64,000 nt of DNA from JAOPZW01 sp963803375 (GCA_963803375.1 CAWDMB010000010.1:1-64000); one strand, 5' to 3'; positions 1-8,065 are shown, counted from the stretch's first letter. Numbers and translations: made by a program. Notes: generated from the sequence alone by a model not told the origin.

Positions 1-1
1 T

Positions 2-559
2 GTGACCGCGGGTGTCGAGGCCTCGTTCGTGGTCGGCGACATGCAGGCGCTGCCGTTCGACGATGGCTCGTTCGATGTCGTCCTGTCGGTGTTCGGATTG
101 ATCTTCGCCGCGGACGCGAGGCGCGCCTTCGATGAGATGATCCGCGTGCTCCGTCCCGCCGGGCGCGCCCTCTTCTCAGCGTGGGTGCCGGCTGGGCCGA
201 TCGACGCGATCGTCGCCACGTTCGGACGCGCGGTCGCCGCCGCTACCGGACACAGACCACATCGGTTCGCCTGGCACGACGCCGACGCGGTGGGCGGACT
301 TGCTGCCCGCGATCGCGCACTCGTCCACATCCACGAGGGACAGCTCTGCATCACCGCCGCGTCACCGGACGCCTACCTTGAGGCCAGCGAGCAGCAACAT
401 CCCGTGAGCGTCGCTGGCCGACCCGTGCTCGAGCGTGCCGGCACCTACAGCCAAGTGCGAGACGAGGCTCTCCGCATCCTGCGGCAGGGCAACGAAGATC
501 CGCAGGCGTTCCGCGTGTCCAGCCCCTACCGCGTGATCGAGGTCCACCGCCCGGGCTGA
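2..559 (+). CDS. SAM-dependent methyltransferase, 5'-truncated by the window edge (copy 1)
   Basis: This is the C-terminal 185 residues of a class I SAM-dependent methyltransferase of the UbiE/Methyltransf_11 type. The reading frame enters at base 2 and corresponds to residue 77 onward of the complete copy at 4036-4821. The visible part includes the acidic motif after the SAM loop (VVGDMQALPF) and the post-motif strand LRPAGRALFSAW. The substrate is unknown. Only a few substitutions separate the copies, and none of them breaks the frame. The upstream SAM-binding loop (GxGxG) should lie just left of the window, so intactness cannot be judged here. The gene converges on the metallo-hydrolase remnant that follows. 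Confidence 0.85.
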   Translation: MTAGVEASFVVGDMQALPFDDGSFDVVLSVFGLIFAADARRAFDEMIRVLRPAGRALFSAWVPAGPIDAIVATFGRAVAAATGHRPHRFAWHDADAVGGLAARDRALVHIHEGQLCITAASPDAYLEASEQQHPVSVAGRPVLERAGTYSQVRDEALRILRQGNEDPQAFRVSSPYRVIEVHRPG

Positions 560-999
560 TCGAGCGCCGCGCGAGCCGGTGTATGCGCACGATCCGAGCC
601 GAAACCCCTGTCGGCGCGGGACCCGGCACTCAACCGGGACGATGGGCGCCACTCAAAGTGGCGCACCAGGCCCCGTCTCGGAGGGGCCGCCGGCGCGCAC
701 TGCGCGATCGCGTCCGAGAGTGGTGGTCGTGGGCAGAGGGTCCGCGGACAAGTGCCGGCAACGCCGCCGTTCAGCCACGCGATGCAGAAGCCGCGCGCGG
801 ATGGGCGGCGCCTGCTCAGTCGCCGAGTAAGCGAGGTTCCTGGTGCACCGCAACGCGACCAGGAACGGGAGTCACCACGAGCGCGATGAACACGCACGCA
901 AGAAAGCGCTTGGCGATGAACGGCAAGATCTAGTTCGGCGGCCGTGCCGTCGTCACAGCCCCTCTCGCACGCCGTCGCCTAACCCGGTCAATGCCGTCC
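560..999. other. Gene-free spacer in copy 1, with a conserved 9-bp hairpin
   Basis: I see no credible gene here; open frames are only composition shadows. The one notable structure is an inverted repeat, GTTCCTGGT (836-844) and ACCAGGAAC (858-866), with a 13-nt loop. It recurs at the equivalent place in copy 2. It lies between the convergent ends of the methyltransferase and the metallo-hydrolase, so it may act as a terminator, although no T-run follows it. Confidence 0.5.
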
Positions 1000-1994
1000 T
1001 CATCCCAGCGTGATCGTCGTTCCGACCGTGCCAATCACGAACGCGTCCGGGAACCGTGTGGCGATCTGCTGGCACGCCCTCCAGCCCGTGCAATGCGCCG
1101 GCACCAGCAGCGACGGCGAGAGCTCGGCCAGCGCCTCGACCGTCGGCCCGATGAGCGGCTCGAACATCGGGCCGCTGAGATGGAACCCGCCGACGATGGC
1201 GCCAACCTCGTCCTGGCCGGTGAGCCTGCGCGCAGTATCGCACCGTGTTGACGATGCCCGCGTGACCGCACCCGCTCAACACCACCAGCCCCCGATCACC
1301 AAGACTGAGCACGAGCGCCTGGTCGTCGAGGATCAGCGGATCCGGCTGCCAGCCATCCTCACGGAACGCCTGATGCCCGGGAAACCCAGTCTCGAACGAC
1401 GTCTCGCGGTCGACCTCACCGGTGATGAGCACCGCTCCGTCGAGCAGAAACGACGGCTGGCGCTCCTCCACGATCGTGAACCCCATCTCCTCGAGCGCTC
1501 CGCGACTGGTCGCTGGGAAATTGGCCCTGAGCCCGGGAAAGCTGATCCGCCGGCGGCTCCAGAACTCCGGATGGATCATCACCGGCAGGCCGGCGGGGCC
1601 GAGCACCCGCACCAGCCCCTCCAGGCCCGTCACGTGATCCCAGTGACCGTGGCTGAACACGATCACCTCGACATCGGCCGGATCGATCGCGAGCTGGTGC
1701 ATGTTCTCCACCATCCCGTTCGGCGACACCCCGGTGTCGAACAGCAACGTTCGCTTGCGGCCCGCCTTCTCGATCCGCACCAGCGCCGAGAACCCCGGCT
1801 CGGCGATCAGCGCGTCCGGGACCCCGGTGGTGGGGCTGACACGCGCCTGGGTGTTCGGCAGTCCTCCGAGAATCGCCTTCGGCCAGTTCATCCGCGTGAT
1901 CGCTTCCTGGTCCGACCAGCAGCGGGTCGGTCATGTTGTCCATCAGCAGCGTGATCTCCACGCGGTCGACGGGCTCGAGCTCGATGCGGTTCAT
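1000..1994 (-). pseudogene. Metallo-beta-lactamase-fold hydrolase, frameshifted (copy 1)
   Basis: The frame-corrected product is a 330-residue MBL-fold enzyme. It has the zinc motif SHGHWDH, the second-site SGCGHAGIVNT, GGFHL and PAHCTGW, the pattern of the MJ0301-like/dihydropterin-type MBL subfamily. Compared with copy 2 there are two extra bases. One is near 1905, which throws the N-terminal 26 or so residues out of frame. The other is near 1237 (GCGCAGTATCGC against GCGCATATCGC), which scrambles the last 75 or so residues. The middle, from MNWPKAILGG to VNTVRY, stays open, and a truncated product from an internal start at 1891 is conceivable. It would lose the last ligands, so I call it a pseudogene. 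Assembly error is possible but would have to strike three times in two copies. Confidence 0.85.
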
Positions 1995-2141
1995 CGCGTC
2001 ATCCTCTCGCTGGCCATCGCCCGCTGCTACCTCCCCCGGTCGGCGGGGCCGTGGGCCTCGACCCCAGCCGGCGCTGAACTATGAGCGCCTGGGCGAACCG
2101 GAGGTAATGAAGCTGGCGGCGCTCCGGGTGTATCTGGCGTG

Positions 2142-2334
2142 CGCGGCTGTTCAGCGCCCAGGACGATGCGATCGCGCCTGCCGTACTCGCGCGGCGGCCG
2201 CCGCGCGCGCGCCCATGCCGAGGTGCGCACCTATCCCGGCGGCCATTTCGACATCTACCTACCTCGGAACCACGTTCGAACGAGCGGTCGCGGACCAAGT
2301 GGAGTTCCTCACCCGTCAGCTGCTCCGTTCATAG
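2142..2334 (+). pseudogene. Remnant of an alpha/beta-hydrolase C-terminus
   Basis: Starting right at the end of the long repeat, three frames must be joined to recover a typical alpha/beta-hydrolase tail. The pieces are FSAQDDAIAPAVLAR, then AEVRTYPGGHFDIYL (with the catalytic-triad His in GGHFD), then FERAVADQVEFLTRQLL before the stop. No N-terminal part with a nucleophile elbow is present. The fragment begins exactly where copy 1 stops matching copy 2, so the duplication breakpoint probably cut this gene. It is non-functional as read. The 2335-2529 stretch downstream holds nothing I recognise. Confidence 0.6.
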
Positions 2335-2529
2335 CTGCGCTCCCGCGCGGATGAGGAAGGATCTCGGCCCCGGCCGGCAAGCCCGATCTGATCGCTGAGG
2401 CGCTCCCGCGAGCCGGCGCCACCCAACGGCAACGCCTGTGAGCAGCTGCCGCTTGACGAGATGACCGTCGCGGGGAACTACGGGCGTGAATCGCTGCTCG
2501 GCCCCGATTACGGTGACCGCGCGCGAGCC

Positions 2530-2535
2530 TAGGTT
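2530..2535 (+). promoter_or_regulatory. -10 box (TAGGTT) of the WS/DGAT gene
   Basis: TAGGTT fits the TANNNT -10 pattern and is followed by exactly six bases and then the GTG start at 2542. Transcription would begin at or next to the start codon, giving a leaderless mRNA. This supports the chosen start. Confidence 0.5.
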
Positions 2536-2541
2536 GAGTGC

Positions 2542-3975
2542 GTGGCAGACACGCTGACGGCGCTCGACGGGACGTTCCTGCGGCTGGAGGAGCTGGACGA
2601 GGGGGCGTTGATGAGCATCGGCGGCGTGATGGTGTTCGATCCGCTGGCGGGTGGGGGTGTTCCGCCTGTCGAGGCCGTGCGGGAGCACCTGGGCGCGCGG
2701 CTGGGTGAGCTTCCGCGCTACTCGCAGCGGCTGTCGAGCCCTCGGACGGGTGGTTTGGCGTGGCCGCGCTGGGTGCGCGATGAGCGCTTTGACCTGCGCT
2801 ACCACGTCGGCCATGCCGGGCTGCCAGCGCCGGGCGACGACGGGCAGCTGAGCGATTGGACGGCCGGGTTCTTTTCGCGCCCGCTGGACCGGAGCCGGCC
2901 GCTGTGGGAGATGGTGCTGATCGAGGGGCTCGAGCGCGGGCACTGGGCGCTTGGGTGGAAGACCCACCACTGCCTGGTCGACGGCGTCGGATCGGTGGAC
3001 CTGATTGGTCTGATTCTGGGCCCGGGGCCAACATCGAGGATCGCGCCCGCGTCGGGGAGGAGCGCGTCGCGCGGAGGATCGTGGCGGTCACCGGTTCCCG
3101 AGGCCTGTGTTCAGGCGGCGGGCGCCGGCGCGCGCGCCGCGGGTGCGGCGGTTCGGGCTGCGGCGCATCCCGGCGAGGCGTTGGAGCGCTCGCGCGAGGT
3201 CGCCGCGCTGATCGTCCGCGACGAGCTTCGCGGCGCGCCGCACACCTCGCTGAACGTGCGGATCGGGCGGACGCGCCGGTACGCCGTGGTGCGCGCGCCG
3301 CTCGGGGAGCTCAAAGCGATCGGCCACCATCTCGGCGGGTCGATCACCGACCTGGTGCTGGCGGCCTCCACGAGTGGCCTGCGGCGGTTGCTGCTCTCGC
3401 GCGGGGAGCTGCTGCCGTCGCGTGGGCTGCGCGCGCTGGTGCCGATCAGCATGCGCGATGCATCGGACCGATCGATGCTCGGCAACCTGCTCAGCTTCTT
3501 GTTCGTCGATCTCCCGGTCGGCGAGCCTCTTGCGGAGGCGCGGCTGCACAAGATCGCTGAGGCTACCCGTCGGCGGAAGCTATCCGGCGCGGCTCGGGCC
3601 ACCTCGACGATGATCGACCTTGCCGCGCTCGCGCCGCCGGTGGTGGCGAATGCGGCGCTTGCACGGACGGTGTTCTCCAGGCGGATGTTCAACGTGGCGG
3701 TCACAAACGTGCCCGGTTCGCCGGTGCCGCTTCACGCCTTCGGAGCGTTGGTGCGGGAGATCCACCCGGTCCTGCCGCTGCTCGCTGACCACGCGGTAGG
3801 GATCGCCGCTCTTTCCTACAACGGGTTGGTGACGTTCGGGATCACCGCCGACGCCTCCTCGACGCCCGACATCGACGTGCTCGCGCGCGCAATCGCCGAA
3901 GGCCTCGGGGAGCTGCGCGCGCTGCTTCCTGACGCGGCCAAGATCGCGAGGGCGAGCCCTGACCGAGCGCGGTAG
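2542..3975 (+). CDS. Wax ester synthase / diacylglycerol acyltransferase (WS/DGAT)
   Basis: This 477-residue enzyme is of the bacterial WS/DGAT family, which transfers acyl groups from acyl-CoA to diacylglycerol or fatty alcohols to make storage triacylglycerol or wax at the membrane. The active-site motif HHxxxDG is intact (HHCLVDG, residues 142-148). The later family motifs are also present: the PISMR-type block, then GNLLSFLFVDLP, and NVPGS near residue 389. The length is normal for the family. The linker after the active site (about residues 160-215, bases 3020-3180) is poorly conserved and Arg/Ser/Ala-rich, as this hinge usually is. A leaderless -10 precedes the GTG start. The gene sits alone between the two copies of the long repeat. 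Confidence 0.93.
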   Translation: MADTLTALDGTFLRLEELDEGALMSIGGVMVFDPLAGGGVPPVEAVREHLGARLGELPRYSQRLSSPRTGGLAWPRWVRDERFDLRYHVGHAGLPAPGDDGQLSDWTAGFFSRPLDRSRPLWEMVLIEGLERGHWALGWKTHHCLVDGVGSVDLIGLILGPGPTSRIAPASGRSASRGGSWRSPVPEACVQAAGAGARAAGAAVRAAAHPGEALERSREVAALIVRDELRGAPHTSLNVRIGRTRRYAVVRAPLGELKAIGHHLGGSITDLVLAASTSGLRRLLLSRGELLPSRGLRALVPISMRDASDRSMLGNLLSFLFVDLPVGEPLAEARLHKIAEATRRRKLSGAARATSTMIDLAALAPPVVANAALARTVFSRRMFNVAVTNVPGSPVPLHAFGALVREIHPVLPLLADHAVGIAALSYNGLVTFGITADASSTPDIDVLARAIAEGLGELRALLPDAAKIARASPDRAR

Positions 3976-4035
3976 CGCGGCTGATCGACGACGACAACGC
4001 GGCTACTCGTAGACGGGTTCTGGGCGGACACGGTC

Positions 4036-4821
4036 ATGAGCGAGATGATCGATTGGGACATCGGCCACTACGAGCAGATGGCCGTGGAGCTCGAGCCGGT
4101 CGCCGAGCACATGGTGTCTGTCGCGCGTGTCCAGCCCGGGGAGCGAGTACTGGATCTCGCCACAGGCACCGGCAACGCCGCCCTGCTGGCCGCCGGCGCA
4201 GGCGCACGTGTGACCGGCCTGGACACCGCGCGCAGGCTGATCGAGGTCGCGCGCGGTCGTGCTGTGACCGAGGGTGTCGAGGCCTCGTTCGTGGTCGGCG
4301 ACATGCAGGCGCTGCCGTTCGACGATGGCTCGTTCGATGTCGTCCTGTCGGTGTTCGGATTGATCTTCGCCGCGGACGCGAGGCGCGCCTTCGATGAGAT
4401 GATCCGCGTGCTCCGTCCCGCCGGGCGCGCCCTATTCTCAGCGTGGGTGCCGGCTGGGCCGATCGACGCGATGGTCGCCACGTTCGGACGCGCGGTCGCC
4501 GCCGCTACCGGACACAGACCACATCGGTTCGCCTGGCACGACGCCGACGCGGTGGGCGGACTTGCTGCCCGCGATCGCGCACTCGTCCACATCCACGAGG
4601 GACAGCTCTGCATCACCGCCGCGTCACCGGACGCCTACCTTGAGGCCAGCGAGCAGCAACATCCCGTGAGCGTCGCTGGCCGACCCGTGCTCGAGCGTGC
4701 CGGCACCTACAGCCAAGCGCGAGACGAGGCTCTCCGCATCCTGCGGCAGGGTAACGAAGATCCGCAAGCGTTCCGCGTGTCCAGCCCCTACCGCGTGACC
4801 GAGGTCCACCGCCCGGGCTGA
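4036..4821 (+). CDS. SAM-dependent methyltransferase (complete copy 2)
   Basis: This is a complete 261-residue class I methyltransferase. The SAM-binding motif I is VLDLATGTGN (residues 38-47). An acidic residue follows strand 2 (VTGLD), then GDMQALPFDDGSFDVV, then LRPAGRALFSAW. The C-terminal part (about 145-261) is a substrate cap that I do not recognise. The overall pattern is that of the UbiE-like small-molecule methyltransferases. The first 76 residues lie upstream of position 4263 and so have no counterpart inside this window; the rest is duplicated at 2-559. The start ATG follows a 60-nt gap after the acyltransferase stop, and no strong ribosome site is visible. Confidence 0.9.
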   Translation: MSEMIDWDIGHYEQMAVELEPVAEHMVSVARVQPGERVLDLATGTGNAALLAAGAGARVTGLDTARRLIEVARGRAVTEGVEASFVVGDMQALPFDDGSFDVVLSVFGLIFAADARRAFDEMIRVLRPAGRALFSAWVPAGPIDAMVATFGRAVAAATGHRPHRFAWHDADAVGGLAARDRALVHIHEGQLCITAASPDAYLEASEQQHPVSVAGRPVLERAGTYSQARDEALRILRQGNEDPQAFRVSSPYRVTEVHRPG

Positions 4822-5263
4822 TCGAGCGCCGCGCGAGCCGGTGTATGCGCACGATCCGAGCCGAAACCCCTGTCGGCGCGGGACCCGGCACTCAACCGGG
4901 ACGATGGGCGCCACTCAAAGTGGCGCACCAGGCCCCGTCTCGGAGGGGCCGCCGGCGCGCGCTGCGCGATCGCGTCCGAGAGTGGTGGTCGTGGGCAGAG
5001 GGTCCGCGGACAAGAGCCGGCAAGGCCGCCGTTCAGCCACGCGATGCAGAAGCCGCGCACGGATGGGCGGCGCCTGCTCAGTCGCCGAGTAAGCGAGGTT
5101 CCTGGTGCAGCGCAACGGGACCAGGAACGGGGAGCACGGCGAAGCGCGATGAACACGCACGCAAGAAAGCGCTTGGCGATGAACGGCAAGATCGAGACCC
5201 GGCAGCCGTGCCGTCGTCACAGCCCCTCTCGCACGCCGTCGCCTAACCCGGTCAATGCCGTCC
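4822..5263. other. Gene-free spacer in copy 2, with the same hairpin
   Basis: This is the equivalent of 560-999 and I see no gene. The inverted repeat GTTCCTGGT (5098-5106) / ACCAGGAAC (5120-5128) is preserved although its loop and flanks have changed between the copies, which hints that the stem matters. Confidence 0.5.
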
Positions 5264-6257
5264 TCATCCCAGCGTGATCGTCGTTCCGACCGTGCCAATC
5301 ACGAACGCGTCCGGGAACCGTGTGGCGATCTGCTGGCACGCCCTCCAGCCCGTGCAATGCGCCGGCACCAGCAGCGACGGCGAGAGCTCGGCCAGCGCCT
5401 CGACCGTCGGCCCGATGAGCGGCTCGAACATCGGGCCGCTGAGATGAAACCCGCCGACGATGGCGCCAACCTCGTCCTGGCCGGTGAGCCTGCGCGCATA
5501 TCGCACCGTGTTGACGATGCCCGCGTGACCGCACCCGCTCAACACCACCAGCCCCCGATCACCAAGACTGAGCACGAGCGCCGTGGTCGTCGAGGATCAG
5601 CGGATCCGGCTGCCAGCCATCCTCACGGAACGCCTGATGCCCGGGAAACCCAGTCTCGAACGACGTCTCGCGGTCGACCTCACCGGTGATGAGCACCGCT
5701 CCGTCGAGCAGAAACGACGGCTGGCGCTCCTCCACGATCGTGAACCCCATCTCCTCGAGCGCTCCGCGACTGGTCGCTGGGAACTCGGCCCTGAGCCCGG
5801 GAAAGCTGATCCGCCGGCGGCTCCAGAACTCCGGATGGATCATCACCGGCAGGCCGGTGGGGCCGAGCACCCGCACCAGCCCCTCCAGGCCCGTCACGTG
5901 ATCCCAGTGACCGTGGCTGAACACGATCACCTCGACATCGCCCGGATTGACCGCGAGCCGGCGCATGTTCTCCACCATCCCGTTCGGCGACACCCCGGTG
6001 TCGAACAGCAACGTTCGCTTGCGGCCCGCCTTCTCGATCCGCACCATGGCCGAGAACCCCGGCTCGGCGATCAGCGCGTCCGGGACCCCGGTGGTGGGGC
6101 TGACACGCGCCTGGGTGTTCGGCAGTCCTCCGAGAATCGCCTTCGGCCAGTTCATCCGCGCGATCGCTTCCTGGTCGACGAGCAACGGGTCGGTCATGTT
6201 GTCCATCAGCAGCGTGATCTCCACGCGGTCGACGGGCTCGAGCTCGATGCGGTCCAT
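5264..6257 (-). pseudogene. Metallo-beta-lactamase-fold hydrolase, frameshifted (copy 2)
   Basis: This is the same MBL-fold enzyme as at 1000-1994. Here the N-terminal 225 or so residues are open from ATG 6257 (MDRIELEPVD) through the SHGHWDH zinc motif to PDPLILDD. One extra base near 5582 (GCGCCGTGGTCG against GCGCCTGGTCG in copy 1) then ends the frame. The rest (LSLGDRGLVVLSGCGH to TVGTTITLG) continues in another frame to the stop at 5264. The length of 994 bases against an expected 993 confirms a single insertion. The lesion differs from both lesions in copy 1, so an intact gene can be assembled only by combining the two copies. Confidence 0.85.
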
Positions 6258-6341
6258 CGCGTCATCCTCTCGCTGGCCATCGCCCGCTGCTACCTCCCCC
6301 GGTCGGCGGGGCCGTGGGCCTCGACCCCAGCCGGCGCTGAA

Positions 6342-6881
6342 CTATGAGCGCCCGGGCGAACCGGAGGTAATGAAGCTGGCGGCGCTCCGGGTGTATCTGG
6401 CGTGGGCGGGGCGCCACGGGGCGGCGGAGGTCTCAGGCGGGTGGCCGGCGTGGGTGCGCGCTGGCCTTCCCGTCGAGCGCGGATCCGACCCGCGGCGCTG
6501 ATTCGTTTCAGCGCTCGGTGGCACGGGCGGCGTGGCCGTCGTCGCGAACGGAAGCGTCACGGTGAACCGGGCGCCGCGCCCGGGCACGCTGTCGACCGTC
6601 ACGTCGCCGCCGTGCGCCCGGGCGAGCGACGCGACGACCGAGAGGCCGATTCCGCGGCCGGCGATGCCCTTCGCCGCGGCTCCGCGCCAGAAGCGCTCAC
6701 TGGGAGGCTGCGACGAGTTGCGCGAGGACCGCTTGACCCGACGCTCTAGCTGGGCGATCCGCTCGCCCTGCGCCGCGACACGCCTCTCCAGCCGCTGGAT
6801 CTGCTCGTCCATGCGCAACAGCACCGCGACGACGACGTCCTTGCCCTGCTCGTAGATCGCCTCGGCCTCGGCCCGCTCCAC
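6342..6881 (-). pseudogene. Chimeric ORF: IS66 transposase N-terminus joined to a histidine-kinase C-terminus
   Basis: This open frame of 179 codons joins two unrelated pieces. Residues 1-61 are a coiled-coil leucine-zipper segment ending in RSSRNSSQPPS, the signature of IS66-family TnpC N-termini. From residue 62, ERFWRG, then GRGIGLSVVASLARAHGG, and GRGARFTVTLPF are the F/G2 boxes and last strand of a HATPase_c histidine-kinase domain. The kinase lacks its H-box, N-box and G1 motifs. The tail beyond residue 112 runs into the long repeat and is unrelated sequence. The junction lies near base 6698. It is probably the scar of an IS66-associated deletion; expression of the fusion is untested. 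Confidence 0.75.
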
Positions 6882-6935
6882 GCCACGGGATTCGACGACC
6901 CGCGGTTATGTCCCCCCGACCGACTGAACGCTTAC
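6698..6935 (-). mobile_element. Truncated left end of an IS66-family element
   Basis: Read on the minus strand, the sequence starting at 6935 begins GTAAGCG, the typical IS66-family terminal sequence. It leads within about 55 bases to the TnpC-like start at 6881. Only this end and the first 61 transposase codons remain; TnpA, TnpB, the DDE domain and the right end are absent. The element stops at the histidine-kinase fragment. Confidence 0.55.
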
Positions 6936-6965
6936 AGATAGGGGACGATTTCCAGCGACTTAGCA

Positions 6966-7039
6966 TGGGCCCGCCAGGACTCGAACCTGGATCTGACGGA
7001 TTATGAGTCCGCTGCTCTGACCGATTGAGCTACGGGCCC
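6966..7039 (-). tRNA. tRNA-Ile2 (CAU anticodon), or less likely elongator tRNA-Met
   Basis: The minus strand folds as a 74-nt cloverleaf. The acceptor is GGGCCCG/CGGGCCC with discriminator A, the D-arm is GCTC/GAGC, the anticodon arm is GCGGA-CTCATAA-TCCGT and the T-arm is CCAGG-TTCGAGT-CCTGG. The anticodon is CAU and no CCA is encoded. The acceptor has C4-G69 and C5-G68, the pairs that TilS uses to recognise tRNA-Ile2, and differs from usual elongator Met acceptors. It is therefore probably lysidine-modified and reads AUA. Confidence 0.9.
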
Positions 7040-7057
7040 GGCCGCCGCCACCGTAAC

Positions 7058-8053
7058 TCAGTTGCCCAGCCGCGCGACCGCGCGCTGCAGTTCGCCGGGC
7101 GAGAAGGCGCCTTCGAAGCGCGTCGTGACGCGCCCGCCGCGGTCGATGACGAACGTCCACGGCTCCGACGGCAGCCGCCAGGCCGAGACCTGGGCCGTCG
7201 TGCCGCGGTCGACGCGATTGTCGCGGTAGATCTCCTGGTGGATGAACGCGACTTCCTTGGGCGCACGCGCCTTGACCTGCTCGACGACGTCGACCACCGG
7301 CCCGCAGACCCGGCTCTGGCAGAGCAGCGGCGTCGCGAACGTGATCACGACGGGCCGCTTGCCGAGGACGTCGGCGAGGTCGTGCTCGAGCAGGTCCTTC
7401 GCCGGCGGGCGGCGGGTGTCGATCTTCGCGGCGTCGCCGCCGACCGAGGCGAGCGTCGGCGTGTGCACGCGGATCGCCCGGTCGCCGACCGCAGGCGGCC
7501 CGGCGCGGCCGGCGCTGACGACGACGCCGTAGGCGTTCGTGGTCAGGAGCCGGCCGTCGAGGCGGGCGAGCGCCGTGACGACCTGCTTGCCGGTGCGCGC
7601 GAACGGGACGTCGGCGACGTAGACGCCCTTGGCGGCGTCGGGATCGGAGGCCGTCGTCTGGCTCCGGAAGGGCGCGTCCACCTTCAGCGGCTCGGCGCGC
7701 GCGACGTACGGGCCGCGCAGCCCGGAGCCGTCGCGCCACGCGGTGTAGAGCGCGACCTGGGCGCCCGTGATCTGCTTGCGCGCGGTGTCGAAGAGCGCGA
7801 AGCCGAAGCGGTTGCGGCCCTTCGCGAGCAGCGAGACGCTCGGCGCCAGGATCGGGCCCTCCTGCCCGACCTCGGCCTGCAGGTCCGCGACGCTCTTGCC
7901 GCGCGCGGAGGGGAAGCCGGCCGGCCGAGCGGTCGGCTCGGGCTGCGGCGCGGGCGGCGCGGAGTCGTCGCTCGATCCTCCGCAGCCGGCTGCGACGAGC
8001 GCGGCGGCGAGGACGAGCGCCGGCAGGAGCCTGGCGAGCGGCGGGCGGCGCAC
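7058..8053 (-). CDS. Thioredoxin-like lipoprotein
   Basis: This is a 331-residue exported lipoprotein. The N-terminus has a positively charged hydrophobic signal and the lipobox LVAAGC (acylated Cys24), followed by a Ser/Pro-rich linker. The C-terminal 130 or so residues form a thioredoxin-like domain with the variant redox motif ATPLLCQSRVCGP, in which four residues separate the cysteines. The FVIDRGGRV strand and a C-terminal helix follow, as in TlpA/SCO-type proteins. The middle (about 90-190) looks like a beta-rich domain that I do not recognise. I chose GTG 8053 because it begins the signal peptide and lies 6 nt after a -10 box. It probably acts in extracytoplasmic thiol chemistry; the partner is unknown. 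Confidence 0.8.
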   Translation of the reverse strand: MRRPPLARLLPALVLAAALVAAGCGGSSDDSAPPAPQPEPTARPAGFPSARGKSVADLQAEVGQEGPILAPSVSLLAKGRNRFGFALFDTARKQITGAQVALYTAWRDGSGLRGPYVARAEPLKVDAPFRSQTTASDPDAAKGVYVADVPFARTGKQVVTALARLDGRLLTTNAYGVVVSAGRAGPPAVGDRAIRVHTPTLASVGGDAAKIDTRRPPAKDLLEHDLADVLGKRPVVITFATPLLCQSRVCGPVVDVVEQVKARAPKEVAFIHQEIYRDNRVDRGTTAQVSAWRLPSEPWTFVIDRGGRVTTRFEGAFSPGELQRAVARLGN

Positions 8054-8059
8054 GCGGCG

Positions 8060-8065
8060 AGTGTA
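8060..8065 (-). promoter_or_regulatory. -10 box (TACACT) of the thioredoxin-like lipoprotein
   Basis: TACACT on the minus strand lies six bases upstream of the GTG at 8053. Initiation about 7 nt downstream would fall on the start codon, predicting a leaderless transcript. The same hexamer precedes glutaredoxin and pyrG. Confidence 0.5.

Larger units (their letters stand above)
1..2141. repeat. Direct long repeat, copy 1 (continues left of the window)
   Basis: This segment matches 4263-6404 in the same orientation. By eye the identity is about 98-99% (about seven substitutions across the 558 coding bases of the methyltransferase) with a few single-base indels, so the alignment offset drifts from 4262 to 4263-4264. 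It carries the 3' part of a methyltransferase and a broken metallo-hydrolase. The right end falls at the shared string ending TATCTGGCGTG, after which the copies are unrelated. The left end is outside the window. Confidence 0.93.
4263..6404. repeat. Direct long repeat, copy 2
   Basis: This is the second copy of the segment 1-2141, covering most of the methyltransferase, the spacer, the metallo-hydrolase and about 150 bases beyond. The copies lie 4.26 kb apart in direct orientation with the WS/DGAT gene between them. The right boundary (TATCTGGCGTG, 6394-6404) abuts a histidine-kinase remnant instead of the alpha/beta-hydrolase remnant found after copy 1. High identity with few indels points to a recent duplication. 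Confidence 0.93.

Noticed and set aside
3020..3180. Possible double frameshift inside the WS/DGAT gene
   Set aside because: The linker looks odd, but no alternative frame gives better family similarity, and this hinge is variable in the family.
1000..6257. Programmed frameshifting in the metallo-hydrolase
   Set aside because: The shifts occur at different positions in the two copies and not at a shared slippery site.
6966..7039. Elongator tRNA-Met
   Set aside because: The acceptor C4-G69/C5-G68 pairs favour tRNA-Ile2; this is kept as a minor alternative in the feature entry.
6960..7739. Minus-strand open frame running through the tRNA-Ile2 gene
   Set aside because: Its C-terminus is merely the tRNA translated, and its body is a shadow of the thioredoxin-like lipoprotein.
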